Part shown: piece after piece, positions 7,957 through 15,559 of the stretch | How positions within the stretch are numbered: the stretch's first letter is position 1 | Layout of the letters: the number at the start of each line of letters is the position of its first letter | Source of the DNA: an uncultured Methanobrevibacter sp. | GTDB lineage: Archaea; Methanobacteriota; Methanobacteria; Methanobacteriales; Methanobacteriaceae | Assembly: GCA_946611495.1 (NCBI GenBank) | Contig: CAMODR010000004.1 | Coordinates: 1-15,559, forward strand | Reading direction: 5' to 3' | Length of the DNA stretch: 15,559 bases | Notes under the pieces: generated by a model | The model's input: the letters and a program-made list of their open reading frames with translations, nothing else | The model's database searches: none | Told to the model about the DNA's origin: nothing | Position numbers and translations under genes: made by a program

Positions 7957-8406
7957 ATGCCAAAACATATCGTATCTGGACTAAAATATTTAGAGAGTGT
8001 TGAACTTAGGCAAAGAGGATTGTCTCAACAAGAGATATCTGATGAAATTGGAGTTGATAGATCTACAATTTCACACTATCTTAACGGGCGCAATATCTCA
8101 CTAGGTTCAATCGAGTTTGCTAAAGTTATTTTAGAATTAAGTCCTAAAGATTTTATATTAGTTTCAAGAGCGTTATTCGATGATTTTGAGGAAATCCGTC
8201 ATCTTATAAGCATTTTTAATATGAATCATTATGAGACTTCTGTAGATGACGGTTGTATTGGTTGTGGATTGTGTGTAGATTTGTGTGAAGTGAAATCTAT
8301 TAGTTTAGATTCATTAAAAGCAAAAATAAACCCTCAATATTGTTGTGGCTGTCTTATGTGTGTTGAAGGCTGTCCAACAAATTCAATTAAGATTTTGGAG
8401 GCATAA
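7957..8406 (+). CDS. fwdH: HTH and double [4Fe-4S] protein heading the fwd operon (FwdH-like)
   Basis: The 149-residue protein starts at ATG 7957 with GGTGA four bases upstream. Residues about 18-43 are an XRE-like helix-turn-helix: [20 protein letters not shown] followed by TISHYLNG. The C-terminus has two CxxCxxCxxxC motifs (C100-C103-C106-C110 and C129-C132-C135-C139). The second has the usual CP ending; the first lacks the proline. It is first in the operon, one base before fwdF. The ferredoxin part fits the extra subunit called FwdH in Methanothermobacter. The HTH suggests that this protein, or a form of it, binds DNA and senses redox state or cluster supply, but that is inference. The symbol rests on position and the ferredoxin motifs; a stand-alone regulator is the alternative. 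Confidence 0.75.
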   Translation: MPKHIVSGLKYLESVELRQRGLSQQEISDEIGVDRSTISHYLNGRNISLGSIEFAKVILELSPKDFILVSRALFDDFEEIRHLISIFNMNHYETSVDDGCIGCGLCVDLCEVKSISLDSLKAKINPQYCCGCLMCVEGCPTNSIKILEA

Positions 8407-8407
8407 A

Positions 8408-9511
8408 ATGGTCAAAAATATTAAAGAAGCAGAAGGCAAAGACTTCTGCATAAAAAGATCATTAGGTGAAGAAAGAGTATTGTCTTTCAAAGATCACGTA
8501 TGTATCGGTTGTGGACTTTGTGAAGCAACCTGTCCTGTAGAAGCTATTGCTCTTGACGAAGTAGCTCCTATCGAACGTAAATATGTAGAAACCTACTTCA
8601 GTGGTCACGAAAAGATTGCTCAAAACTATGAACTTTTCACTAATGACAATGAATGCAAAGCAAAATTAACTATTTCTGAAGATAAATGTGTTCTCTGTGG
8701 ATTATGTAGCGGCGTATGTCCAGCAGGTGCATTAGACCTTGCTATTGATGGCGTATCCATTAAAGAAAATGATGCTTACCCAAGCCTCGTTACTGATGCT
8801 GCTATTGACGAAGACAAATGTTTATACTGTAAAAAATGTGAAGTCGTTTGTCCTAGAGAAGCTATTACAATTGATAGAAAATTACCAAACAGAGCTGACT
8901 TAGTAACTGGTGAAATCGAAGTAGATGAAGACGAATGTATCTACTGTGGTGCTTGTGCTGAATTATGTCCTGCTGAAGCTATTGTAGTGGACAAAGAAAC
9001 CGGCGAAGAAAGCATTGTAATCGACAAGGAAAAATGTGTATACTGTCTTGTATGTAAAAAAGCATGTCCTGTTAACGCAATTAAAGCAGTATGTAGATCT
9101 TGTTCCTACGGCGAATACGACCTTGACCCAGCTAAAGCAGAAATTACCGGTAATGCTATTATCGATTCTGAAACCTGTATTAAATGTGGATGGTGTGAAG
9201 GAGTCTGTCCTGCAGACGCAGCTAGCGTAAAACAAGCATTTGAAGGTACTCTCGAAATTGATGTAGAAAAATGTGGTACCTGTGGTGCATGTATTGATGT
9301 ATGTCCATGTAATGTTTTATCCTTCCCTAAAGCAACTGGTCCTGGAGACAGAGGAACTCAATTAGTTAAAGAAGAAGATTACTGTATCCACTGTGGTGCT
9401 TGTGCTAAAGCATGTCCTAACGGTGCATTAACCGTAACTAGAACTGCTGTAGATTACACACCAACTAGTTCTAAATCATGGATTGCAGCATTCGAAGCTT
9501 TAAAAAATTAA
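8408..9511 (+). CDS. fwdF: Formylmethanofuran dehydrogenase polyferredoxin subunit F, eight [4Fe-4S] motifs
   Basis: This 367-residue polyferredoxin wires low-potential electrons to the W site of the formylmethanofuran dehydrogenase complex in the cytoplasm. Eight CxxCxxCxxxCP motifs are visible, from [12 protein letters not shown] (C32-C42) through CVLCGLC, CLYCKKC, CIYCGAC, CVYCLVC, CIKCGWC and CGTCGAC to [12 protein letters not shown] near the end. Each gives one cubane, matching the known FwdF count of eight. An extra CRSC pair lies between the fifth and sixth motifs. The start is ATG 8408, with GGAGG six bases upstream (8397-8401) overlapping the end of fwdH. The frame is open further upstream but lies inside fwdH and has no ribosome site. 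Only one base separates it from fwdH, so the two are probably translated together. Confidence 0.95.
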   Translation: MVKNIKEAEGKDFCIKRSLGEERVLSFKDHVCIGCGLCEATCPVEAIALDEVAPIERKYVETYFSGHEKIAQNYELFTNDNECKAKLTISEDKCVLCGLCSGVCPAGALDLAIDGVSIKENDAYPSLVTDAAIDEDKCLYCKKCEVVCPREAITIDRKLPNRADLVTGEIEVDEDECIYCGACAELCPAEAIVVDKETGEESIVIDKEKCVYCLVCKKACPVNAIKAVCRSCSYGEYDLDPAKAEITGNAIIDSETCIKCGWCEGVCPADAASVKQAFEGTLEIDVEKCGTCGACIDVCPCNVLSFPKATGPGDRGTQLVKEEDYCIHCGACAKACPNGALTVTRTAVDYTPTSSKSWIAAFEALKN

Positions 9512-9529
9512 TTTGATTGGTGATTATAA

Positions 9530-9760
9530 ATGGAACTTAAAGTAGATCAAGATAAATGTTTAGGTTGTGGAGTATGTGTTATCGCATGTCCTGTAAACGC
9601 TTCTATCAGCCCAGAAAACGCTGGTGGACATGGTTCCAAAACAACCGAAACTATTATGATGGTTGAAAACGGATTTATTAAATTATTCAGTGTGGACAAA
9701 TGTGATAAATGTGGTACTTGCCAAATGTTCTGTCCTACTGAAGCTATATGGTTAGAATAG
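9530..9760 (+). CDS. fwdG: Formylmethanofuran dehydrogenase ferredoxin subunit G
   Basis: This 76-residue protein has two [4Fe-4S] motifs: [12 protein letters not shown] (C10, C13, C16, C20) and [12 protein letters not shown] near the C-terminus. In the Fwd complex FwdG links the FwdB catalytic cluster to the FwdF polyferredoxin. The start is ATG 9530 with GGTGAT seven bases upstream. It lies 18 bases after fwdF and ends just before fwdD, whose ribosome site overlaps its stop codon. The size is typical for the subunit. Confidence 0.93.
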   Translation: MELKVDQDKCLGCGVCVIACPVNASISPENAGGHGSKTTETIMMVENGFIKLFSVDKCDKCGTCQMFCPTEAIWLE

Positions 9761-9771
9761 GAGTGATTAAC

Positions 9772-10344
9772 GTGCATTACGCAAATACTTATTTAGCAAA
9801 ACCTGTAGTTGGAGATTTAGAAAACGTAGCTCAAGAAGGTACTACCAAAGTACTCAAATGTATGTTAAACACTGGTTCTGACATATATCAAGGTGCTTGT
9901 AAGAAAAGAGGTTCTACCTTAAAAGAAGAATATAAGAACGCTTCCGGTACTTGTTACATGGATCCTCGTGACATGGTAAAATTAGGTGTTAAAAACTGGG
10001 ATACTGTACTCGTTAAAACTGACTATGGTGAAGTTGTTTTAAACGCAGCAAAATCCAGAGACGCTCCTCACGAAGGTACTATCTTTGTATGTAAAGGTCC
10101 ATGGGCTAACACTATTGTAAGCCACGAAACCTACTGTTGTTCTGACCCTACCTACAAAGGTATTCACGCAACTGTAGAAAAAACCGACAGAAAAGTTTTA
10201 CTCATGGCTGACTTAATGAGATGGGTATACAAAAAATATGTTGACGAAGAAGATGACGACGTTGTTGAAAACATGGAATCTTTAGGTGAAAGACCAGTAT
10301 ACAACGGACGTAAATGGGAGGAGTTGATTGATCATGACATATGA
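9772..10344 (+). CDS. fwdD: Formylmethanofuran dehydrogenase subunit D (pterin-binding domain), GTG start
   Basis: FwdD is the molybdopterin-dinucleotide-binding beta-barrel domain, which is part of the catalytic chain in other DMSO-reductase-family enzymes but a separate subunit here. It helps FwdB hold the W-bis(pterin) cofactor. Visible family features are the [11 protein letters not shown] strand, the acid-rich turn [11 protein letters not shown] and the KGPWANTIV segment. I choose GTG 9772 because TAGGAG (9758-9763) lies eight bases upstream; the in-frame ATG 9748 sits inside fwdG with no ribosome site. The product is about 190 residues, longer than the roughly 130 I recall for Methanothermobacter FwdD. 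The extra length is mainly a charged C-terminal tail containing [12 protein letters not shown]. The end overlaps fwdB by 11 bases. Confidence 0.88.
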   Translation: MHYANTYLAKPVVGDLENVAQEGTTKVLKCMLNTGSDIYQGACKKRGSTLKEEYKNASGTCYMDPRDMVKLGVKNWDTVLVKTDYGEVVLNAAKSRDAPHEGTIFVCKGPWANTIVSHETYCCSDPTYKGIHATVEKTDRKVLLMADLMRWVYKKYVDEEDDDVVENMESLGERPVYNGRKWEELIDHDI

Positions 10345-11725
10345 GCCACCTGTAACTGATTACGATTATATTGTAGAAAACTGTACTTGTGCATTTTGTG
10401 GATGTAACTGTGATGACTTAGATTTCTTAGTAAAAGACGGTCACGTAGTTGCTGTAAGACACGCATGCAGATTAGGTGCAAGTAAAGTAATGGAAGATTT
10501 AGACCAAAGATTACTTGTGCCAATGGTAAGAAACGAAGAAGGAGTTCTTGAAGAAGTAGACTGGGATACTGCTTTAGACACTGCAGCTGAATACATTGCA
10601 AACTCTATTAGACCAGTATTCTACGGTTGGTCTGAAACTTCTACTGAATGTATGAAAGAAGGTGTAGAATTAGGTGAATATATTGGTGCTGTTTTAGATA
10701 ACCAAGCAACTATCTGTCACGGACCAAGTTTACAAGCTATGCAAAACGCAGGTTACCCAATTCAAACCTTAGGTGAAGTTAAAAACAGAGCAGACGTTAT
10801 TGCATACTCTGGTAGTAACGCTATGAACTCTCACCCAAGACACTTAGCAAGATATGCTGCATTCCCTAGAGGATACTTCAGACAAAGAGGAAGATTCGAC
10901 AGAACTGTTATTACTATGGATCCAAAATTCTCAGATACTGCAAAAATGTCTGACAAATGGATTGGATTCGAACAAAACGGAGACTACGGTTTCTATAACG
11001 CTTTAAGAGCAGTATTAAAAGGTAAAAAATTACAATCCGAATCTGTTTCTGGAATTCCTGCAGAAGACATCTATGAATTAGCAGCTGAAATGGAAGCTGC
11101 AGAATTTGGTGTTCTCTTCTTCGGTTTAGGTTTAACCCACACCTTAGGTAAACAAAGAAACATTGATATTGCTATTAAATTAGTACAAGACTTAAATACC
11201 AACAGTAAATGGGGTCTTACTCCAATGAGAGGTCACTTTAACGTAAACGGTTTCAACATCTTTATGGCTTATGAAACTGGTTGGGCATTCGGTGTAGACT
11301 TCTGTAGAGGATACGGAAGATATATGATGGGTGAAACCAACACTATCGACTTGCTCGTAAGAAAAGAACCAGACTGTTTCATGGTAATTGCTGCTGACCC
11401 TGGTGCTCACTTCCCTAACGGAGCAAACCAACACTTAGCAGACATCCCTGTTATTCAAATCGATATTCACTGGGGACCATCTACCGAACTTGCTGATGTA
11501 GTTCTTCCTGGATCCTTCATTTCAGTAGAATGTGGAGGTACCAGTTACCGTATGGATGGTGTTCCTATTTGGATGAAAAAAGCTATCGATAAACCTGAAA
11601 CCTGTCGTGATGACGAATGGATTGTACGTGAATTAAAAGAAAGAGTCATGAAACTCAGAGAAGAGCCTAACGTAGCAGATGAATACGTACCTAATGAAGG
11701 TCTCGCATGTCTCTTAGATAAGTAA
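10334..11725 (+). CDS. fwdB: Tungsten formylmethanofuran dehydrogenase catalytic subunit B, cysteine form
   Basis: FwdB carries the W-bis(pterin) site that reduces CO2 to formate, plus one [4Fe-4S] cluster. The N-terminal cluster motif [12 protein letters not shown] is followed by the conserved HACRLG. The metal-ligand loop reads ATICHGPS: Cys128 (codon TGT at 10715-10717) takes the place of selenocysteine, with the proton-relay His next to it. Later conserved stretches include [19 protein letters not shown] and [13 protein letters not shown], as in DMSO-reductase-family enzymes. The start is ATG 10334, ten bases after GGGAGGAG (10316-10323), inside the end of fwdD, so the two are probably coupled. 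A TTG at 10328 is in frame but too close to the ribosome site. Length is 463 residues, slightly over the usual. A tungsten rather than molybdenum isoenzyme is inferred from the HFG-containing operon. Confidence 0.95.
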   Translation: MTYEPPVTDYDYIVENCTCAFCGCNCDDLDFLVKDGHVVAVRHACRLGASKVMEDLDQRLLVPMVRNEEGVLEEVDWDTALDTAAEYIANSIRPVFYGWSETSTECMKEGVELGEYIGAVLDNQATICHGPSLQAMQNAGYPIQTLGEVKNRADVIAYSGSNAMNSHPRHLARYAAFPRGYFRQRGRFDRTVITMDPKFSDTAKMSDKWIGFEQNGDYGFYNALRAVLKGKKLQSESVSGIPAEDIYELAAEMEAAEFGVLFFGLGLTHTLGKQRNIDIAIKLVQDLNTNSKWGLTPMRGHFNVNGFNIFMAYETGWAFGVDFCRGYGRYMMGETNTIDLLVRKEPDCFMVIAADPGAHFPNGANQHLADIPVIQIDIHWGPSTELADVVLPGSFISVECGGTSYRMDGVPIWMKKAIDKPETCRDDEWIVRELKERVMKLREEPNVADEYVPNEGLACLLDK

Positions 11726-11735
11726 GGTGATTTTA

Positions 11736-13454
11736 ATGGAATATATACTTAAGAATGGTATAGTTTATGACCCTGCTAATGAAATTAACGGCGAAAAGAT
11801 GGATATCTGTTTCAAAGATGGTAAAATCGCTGAATCTGTATCCGATGACGCTGAAGTATTAGATGTTACTGATAAAATTGTAATGCCTGCTGGTGTAGAC
11901 CCTCATGCTCACGTTGCAGGACCAAAATTGGTTGTAGGAAGATTATACAGACCAGAAGACGAAAGAAGAGGAGTAGCTCAAAAAACTAAAACAACCAGAG
12001 CAGAAGCTGGTTTCTCTATCCCAAGTTGTCCTACCACTGGATACAGATACTCAAGAATGGGATACGGTACTGTTTGTGAAGCAGCTATGCCTCCTTTAGA
12101 AGCAAAACACACACACGAAGAAATTAACACTATTCCTAACATTGATATTAACCCATTACCATTATTTGGTAACAATTGGTTTGTAATGGAATATGCAAGA
12201 GAAAACAGAATTGACGACTTAGCAGCATTTATTGCAGCAATGTTAAGAATCTCCAAAGGATACGGTGTAAAAATTGTAAACCCATGTGGTTCAGAAGCAT
12301 GGGGATGGGGTATGAACGTACACGGATACGATGATAAAGCTCCATACTTTGACGTAACCTCCAGAGAAGTTGTAAGAGCTTTAGCAAAAGCTAACGAAAA
12401 ATTAGGACTTCCTCATTCTATACACATCCACCCTAACGATTTAGGTCACCCAGGAAACGTTCCTACTACCATTGCAACCTTAGATTCTATTAAAGACATT
12501 GCAAAATCTACTAAGAAAGCTGCTTCCGTAAGAGATCAAACTGTTCACTGTACTCATGCACAATTCCACTCTTACACTGGAAACAGTTGGAAAGATGCAG
12601 CATCTGGTGCTGAAGAAGTTGCTGACTTCATTAACAAGAACAAATACGTAACTTGTGACGTAGGTCAAGTAACCTTTGACGAAACCACTACCATGACTGC
12701 AGACGCTCCTATGGAATACGACTTATTCAAAATATCTGGATTAAAATGGGCTAACAAAGACATTGAATGTGAAACCGCAGCTGGTATCATTCCATGTATT
12801 TACTCTCCTAAAACTCCAGTAAGTACCTTACAATGGGCTATCGGTCTTGAATTGTTCTTAAACATTGAAAACCCATGGCAAGTATGTTTAACCACTGACC
12901 ACCCTAACGCAGGTCCTTTCATCAGATATCCTAAGATCATCTCCTGGTTAATGAGTGCAGATAAGAGGATGTCTATGATTGACAACGGTGAAGTACACAA
13001 ATGGGCTTCCAAGAGAACTGGTCTCGGTGGACTTGAAAGAGAATACGACTTCTATGAAATTGCAACCATTACCAGAGCAGCTCCTGCAAGAATCCACGGA
13101 TTCGCTGACAGAGGTGCACTTACCCCTGGTTACAACGCAGATATTGCAGTATATGACATTAACCCTAATGACTTTGACCCATCCAAGAACCCTGAAGCTG
13201 TTGAAGCTGCATTCAGCAACGCTTACTACACTATCAAAGATGGTCAAATCGTTGTTAAAGATGGTGACATTGTATCTACTAAACAAAGCCACACCATTTG
13301 GACTAACGTCATAGGATACGAAGAAGAAGAAAAACAAATTATCGACAGCATAATGCCTTTCTTCACTCAATACTATTCTGTAAAATGGGAAAACTATCAA
13401 GTACACGACCACTATGTACCTAACCCTACTGTAGTGGATGTAGAAGCTAAATAA
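11736..13454 (+). CDS. fwdA: Formylmethanofuran dehydrogenase subunit A (binuclear metal amidohydrolase)
   Basis: FwdA condenses formate, delivered by an internal tunnel from FwdB, with methanofuran to give formylmethanofuran. The 572-residue sequence is a typical amidohydrolase. It has [13 protein letters not shown] with metal ligands His57 and His59, and Lys179 in [14 protein letters not shown], matching the carboxylated lysine of the characterised enzyme. [19 protein letters not shown] has further His ligands around 230-232, followed by HCTHAQFH (271-278) and Asp388-His389 in TTDHPNAGP, the expected catalytic Asp. The start is ATG 11736 with GGTGA about five bases upstream; an in-frame GTG at 11727 is part of that ribosome site. 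It lies ten bases after fwdB and 15 before fwdC. All expected residues are present, so the enzyme should be active. Confidence 0.96.
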   Translation: MEYILKNGIVYDPANEINGEKMDICFKDGKIAESVSDDAEVLDVTDKIVMPAGVDPHAHVAGPKLVVGRLYRPEDERRGVAQKTKTTRAEAGFSIPSCPTTGYRYSRMGYGTVCEAAMPPLEAKHTHEEINTIPNIDINPLPLFGNNWFVMEYARENRIDDLAAFIAAMLRISKGYGVKIVNPCGSEAWGWGMNVHGYDDKAPYFDVTSREVVRALAKANEKLGLPHSIHIHPNDLGHPGNVPTTIATLDSIKDIAKSTKKAASVRDQTVHCTHAQFHSYTGNSWKDAASGAEEVADFINKNKYVTCDVGQVTFDETTTMTADAPMEYDLFKISGLKWANKDIECETAAGIIPCIYSPKTPVSTLQWAIGLELFLNIENPWQVCLTTDHPNAGPFIRYPKIISWLMSADKRMSMIDNGEVHKWASKRTGLGGLEREYDFYEIATITRAAPARIHGFADRGALTPGYNADIAVYDINPNDFDPSKNPEAVEAAFSNAYYTIKDGQIVVKDGDIVSTKQSHTIWTNVIGYEEEEKQIIDSIMPFFTQYYSVKWENYQVHDHYVPNPTVVDVEAK

Positions 13455-13469
13455 GGAGAGTGTTTATTA

Positions 13470-14336
13470 ATGAAAACTATAACTTTTGATCAAAAGAAAA
13501 CTTCTTCAATTGCTTTAGAATTTGATGAGTTAATCACTGATAACATTTACACTTGGACCGAAGAGGACTTTGCAGCATACAAAGTTCCTATAGGAAACTC
13601 CAGATTCCCAATCACTGATTACTTTGACATTACCGTTGAAGGAGAAGCAGAATCTCCAGCTGAAGTCAAAATGATCTTAAACGGAGATTATAACAGAGTA
13701 AAATACATCGGTTGTAAAATGAGTGCTGGTGAAGTAGTTGTAAACGGTGACGCTGACCTTCACGTTGGAGCTCAAATGTCTGGTGGTGTAGTAACTGTAC
13801 ACGGTAACGTAGCAGCTCACGCAGGTCGTGAAATGACCGGTGGTAAACTCGAAATTATGGGTAATACCAAAGAATTCTGTGGTGCATCCTACATCGGTGA
13901 ATGGAGAGGTATGTCTGGTGGAGAAATCATCATCCACGGAAATGCTGGTAAACAATGTGGTGAATGTTTAGTCGGTGGTAAAATCCACGTTTTAGGTGAC
14001 TGTGATATTCTCGCAGGTATTCACATGACCAAAGGTACCATTGAAATCGATGGTAACGTAAACCGTTGGCCTGGCGGACAAATGAAAAACGGTAACATCA
14101 TTATCCACGGTAAAGTTGGAAGATTACTCGAAGGTTTCGTAGAACAAGAAATTGTAACTGACCCAGAGTTAGATGGTATTGTTTATCCTGGTAGATACAT
14201 CGAATATAAAGGTGATATCGCATTAAACGGTAAAGGTACTTTACTCATTGATGCTGAAAAGAACAGAGACAGATTATCTACTTGGATTGAAGAAGACGAC
14301 GAATATAACGCAATTAGAGAATACAGAGATCAATAA
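13470..14336 (+). CDS. fwdC: Formylmethanofuran dehydrogenase subunit C (GltB-type beta-helix)
   Basis: FwdC is a structural subunit resembling the C-terminal beta-helix domain of glutamate synthase. It packs against FwdA and FwdB. Residues about 95-240 contain the expected glycine ladder: [56 protein letters not shown] and [12 protein letters not shown], each rung about 19-25 residues. The start is ATG 13470 with AAGGAGAGTG upstream, 15 bases after fwdA. Length is 288 residues, near the family norm. It is the last gene of the operon; T-rich DNA follows directly. Confidence 0.95.
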   Translation: MKTITFDQKKTSSIALEFDELITDNIYTWTEEDFAAYKVPIGNSRFPITDYFDITVEGEAESPAEVKMILNGDYNRVKYIGCKMSAGEVVVNGDADLHVGAQMSGGVVTVHGNVAAHAGREMTGGKLEIMGNTKEFCGASYIGEWRGMSGGEIIIHGNAGKQCGECLVGGKIHVLGDCDILAGIHMTKGTIEIDGNVNRWPGGQMKNGNIIIHGKVGRLLEGFVEQEIVTDPELDGIVYPGRYIEYKGDIALNGKGTLLIDAEKNRDRLSTWIEEDDEYNAIREYRDQ

Positions 14337-14337
14337 T

Positions 14338-14403
14338 CTCTCTTCTCTTTTTCTTTATTTTTTATCTTCTTTTTTTTATTTTTTTTACTTTATTCTTTTT
14401 TTA
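14338..14403 (+). terminator. T-rich terminator region after the fwd operon
   Basis: Directly after the fwdC stop come several long T tracts, including eight-T runs around 14373-14387, with no clear hairpin. This fits oligo-T termination in archaea. The rest of the gap to 14639 is AT-rich and contains only the weak promoter of the next gene. Confidence 0.7.
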
Positions 14404-14572
14404 GTTCTATTTTTACTTTTTCATAGTTAATTTTATAAAACTTTAAAATAAATTATAATATAATTGTTTTAGTTGAATTTATAAAAAATTTAACAAAAAA
14501 CTGATGAATTTTTTAAAATAATTTTTTTAATTAATTTAATTAGATTAAAAATCAATTAAATGAATGCTTATG

Positions 14573-14588
14573 CTTATAACTTATAAAA
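14573..14588 (+). promoter_or_regulatory. Possible TATA element for the small gene at 14640
   Basis: cttataacttataaaa lies about 55-65 bases before the ATG. It is the best TATA-like stretch in the gap, but AT content is so high that the choice is tentative. GGTG at 14631-14634 serves as the ribosome site. Confidence 0.35.
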
Positions 14589-14639
14589 TTATTAATCATA
14601 ATTTTTATTAAATTAATGTTTTGTATTAAAGGTGTTAAT

Positions 14640-14942
14640 ATGGTAAAAGAGATAGTGATGGACCCACTAGATATTATAGAATATGTTAGAAATGAAGTGA
14701 AAGTTGATGATATTTTTGAATTATCATATAATAGAGTTTTTGCTCCAGGCACTGTTTTAGGACTTACTCCAGAAGATGAGGAAACTGGTGAAGGATTAAT
14801 CATTTCCCTTCAGCTTAATGGTGAGCTATTGAATCAGGCTGTAGACATTGACTTGCATGAAGTTCTTGATGAGATCATTGAAATTCGTCATATGCCTGGT
14901 GGAGATGAAGATAAGCTTATTATTATTGAAGCTACTTTATAA
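14640..14942 (+). CDS. Small acidic protein of unknown function, methanogen family (possibly DUF2097)
   Basis: The 100-residue protein starts at ATG 14640, five bases after GGTG. An upstream in-frame ATG at 14616 has no ribosome site. There is no signal peptide, membrane segment or cysteine motif. It is acidic, with an N-terminal helix (DPLDIIEYVRNEV), a conserved-looking turn (SYNRVFAPGTVLGLT), a beta strand pair (LIISLQLNGELL), a second helix (DLHEVLDEIIEI) and a final strand (KLIIIEATL). This suggests a compact alpha/beta cytoplasmic protein. The next gene at 15294 encodes a clear paralogue. I recall a methanogen-specific family, DUF2097, of this size and pattern but could not verify the match. 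It lies after the fwd terminator and appears to have its own promoter, so a link to formylmethanofuran metabolism is only positional. Confidence 0.85.
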   Translation: MVKEIVMDPLDIIEYVRNEVKVDDIFELSYNRVFAPGTVLGLTPEDEETGEGLIISLQLNGELLNQAVDIDLHEVLDEIIEIRHMPGGDEDKLIIIEATL

Positions 14943-14984
14943 TTGATGTTTTTAAATTTTTAAGTTTTTAACTTTTAAATTAAC

Positions 14985-15090
14985 TTTTTTTATTTTCTTA
15001 TATTCTTTATTTTTTATTCATTTCTATTTTTTATTCACTTCTATTTTTTAGATTTTTCTATATTTTTGATATTTTGATTTTTTTATCTTC
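14985..15090 (+). terminator. T-rich terminator region with a 17-bp tandem repeat
   Basis: This is a dense T-rich stretch after the gene ending at 14942. It includes ttttttattcatttcta (15010-15026) repeated as ttttttattcacttcta (15027-15043), plus a partial third copy. It probably ends transcription by oligo-T. The remaining gap to 15293 has a TATA-like stretch near 15152-15163 and AT-rich DNA; nothing else is recognised. Confidence 0.55.
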
Positions 15091-15293
15091 TTTTATCTTT
15101 TTTATTAAATCTATGAAGTGTTTCCACATAATAGTTTCTATTAATACAAATAATTTTATATATTAAGAACAATATATATTTAAATTAAGAAATTTAGTAA
15201 TTATTAAATAGTTGAAATTAAAAACTAATTTTAATTATTTAATATTGTTGGCATTTAAAATTTTAAAATTAAAAACAAGTGGGAGATATTAAA

Positions 15294-15559
15294 ATGGTCG
15301 ATAAAGAATTAACTATGACTTCTGATGAAGTTCTTGACTATATTAAAAATAATTTTGAAGAATTCGATAAAGTGGACATTGCATACAACCGTGTTTCTGC
15401 AAAAGGTGATGTTTTAGGAGTAGATCTCACTGATTATAGAGGAAATCCAAGTTGTAGGGTGATGATTGCTTTAGATGGTGAAATCATTTCTGATACTATT
15501 GAGGTTGACTTTGAAGAATATAAAGAAGATATAATTGAATTGCATCATTATCCTAAAGA
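15294..15559 (+). CDS. Paralogue of the small acidic protein at 14640, C-terminus cut by window edge
   Basis: The frame is open from ATG 15294 to the edge (88 complete codons), with GGGAG (15281-15285) eight bases upstream. The protein aligns along its length with its neighbour: VLDYIKNNF against IIEYVRNEV, AYNRVSAKGDVLGVD against SYNRVFAPGTVLGLT, MIALDGEIISDTIEVDFEEY against ISLQLNGELLNQAVDIDLHEV and DIIELHHYP against EIIEIRHMP. Identity is modest, so the duplication is old. It adds one cysteine (in NPSCRV) that the neighbour lacks. The gene has its own leader, about 350 bases from its partner. Only a few residues are probably missing at the end. Function unknown. Confidence 0.85.
   Translation, partial: MVDKELTMTSDEVLDYIKNNFEEFDKVDIAYNRVSAKGDVLGVDLTDYRGNPSCRVMIALDGEIISDTIEVDFEEYKEDIIELHHYPK

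Noticed and set aside
8345..8407. Upstream extension of fwdF inside fwdH
   Set aside because: GGAGG at 8397-8401 is correctly spaced for ATG 8408, and the family begins near there.
8963..13955. Minus-strand open frames of 62-154 codons within the fwd genes
   Set aside because: They are shadows of strongly conserved plus-strand genes, without ribosome sites or recognisable domains.
14552..14803. Minus-strand open frame of 83 codons over the gene at 14640
   Set aside because: It is opposite a plus-strand gene that has a ribosome site and a clear paralogue next door.

Overview
The window looks like a low-GC, gut-type hydrogenotrophic methanogen of the Methanobacteriales, most likely Methanobrevibacter. 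The reasons are a tungsten-type formylmethanofuran dehydrogenase (fwd) operon, a giant adhesin-like beta-helix protein with an archaeal-style signal peptide, GGTGA Shine-Dalgarno sites, TATA-like promoters and T-rich gene ends. The genus is an inference. Methanosphaera has similar adhesins, but it is not known to grow by CO2 reduction.

Layout. Positions 1-5894 (minus strand) are one uninterrupted reading frame of at least 1964 codons: the N-terminal part of a secreted adhesin-like protein. It has three right-handed beta-helix blocks, each followed by a conserved NWFGNN module, then Ig-like repeats, then a heptad coiled coil built on an 84-bp tandem repeat. Its C-terminus lies beyond the left edge. 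Positions 5895-7956 are very AT-rich. They hold the adhesin promoter, an array of 64-65-bp repeats, and an insertion sequence (6167-7425) that has jumped into the second repeat. The IS transposase carries its first two catalytic Asp residues in one frame, while the whole Y(2)R(3)E(6)K signature is in the -1 frame. After the IS comes the fwd control region, which has several copies of a palindrome GTGTA-N5-TACAC.

Positions 7957-14336 are a tight operon in the order fwdH-F-G-D-B-A-C. FwdB and FwdD form the W-pterin and [4Fe-4S] site that reduces CO2 to formate. FwdA is the binuclear metal amidohydrolase that condenses formate with methanofuran. FwdC is its beta-helical partner. FwdF (eight [4Fe-4S] motifs) and FwdG (two) supply low-potential electrons. 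The first gene encodes a helix-turn-helix protein fused to two [4Fe-4S] motifs, so a regulator-like protein leads the operon directly behind the palindromes.

Positions 14640 to the right edge hold two separately spaced genes for small paralogous acidic proteins of unknown function. The second is cut by the window edge. The best candidate for something undescribed is the pairing of the HTH-ferredoxin protein with the GTGTA-N5-TACAC sites as a possible redox- or metal-responsive autoregulatory circuit for the first step of methanogenesis. This is inference from sequence only.
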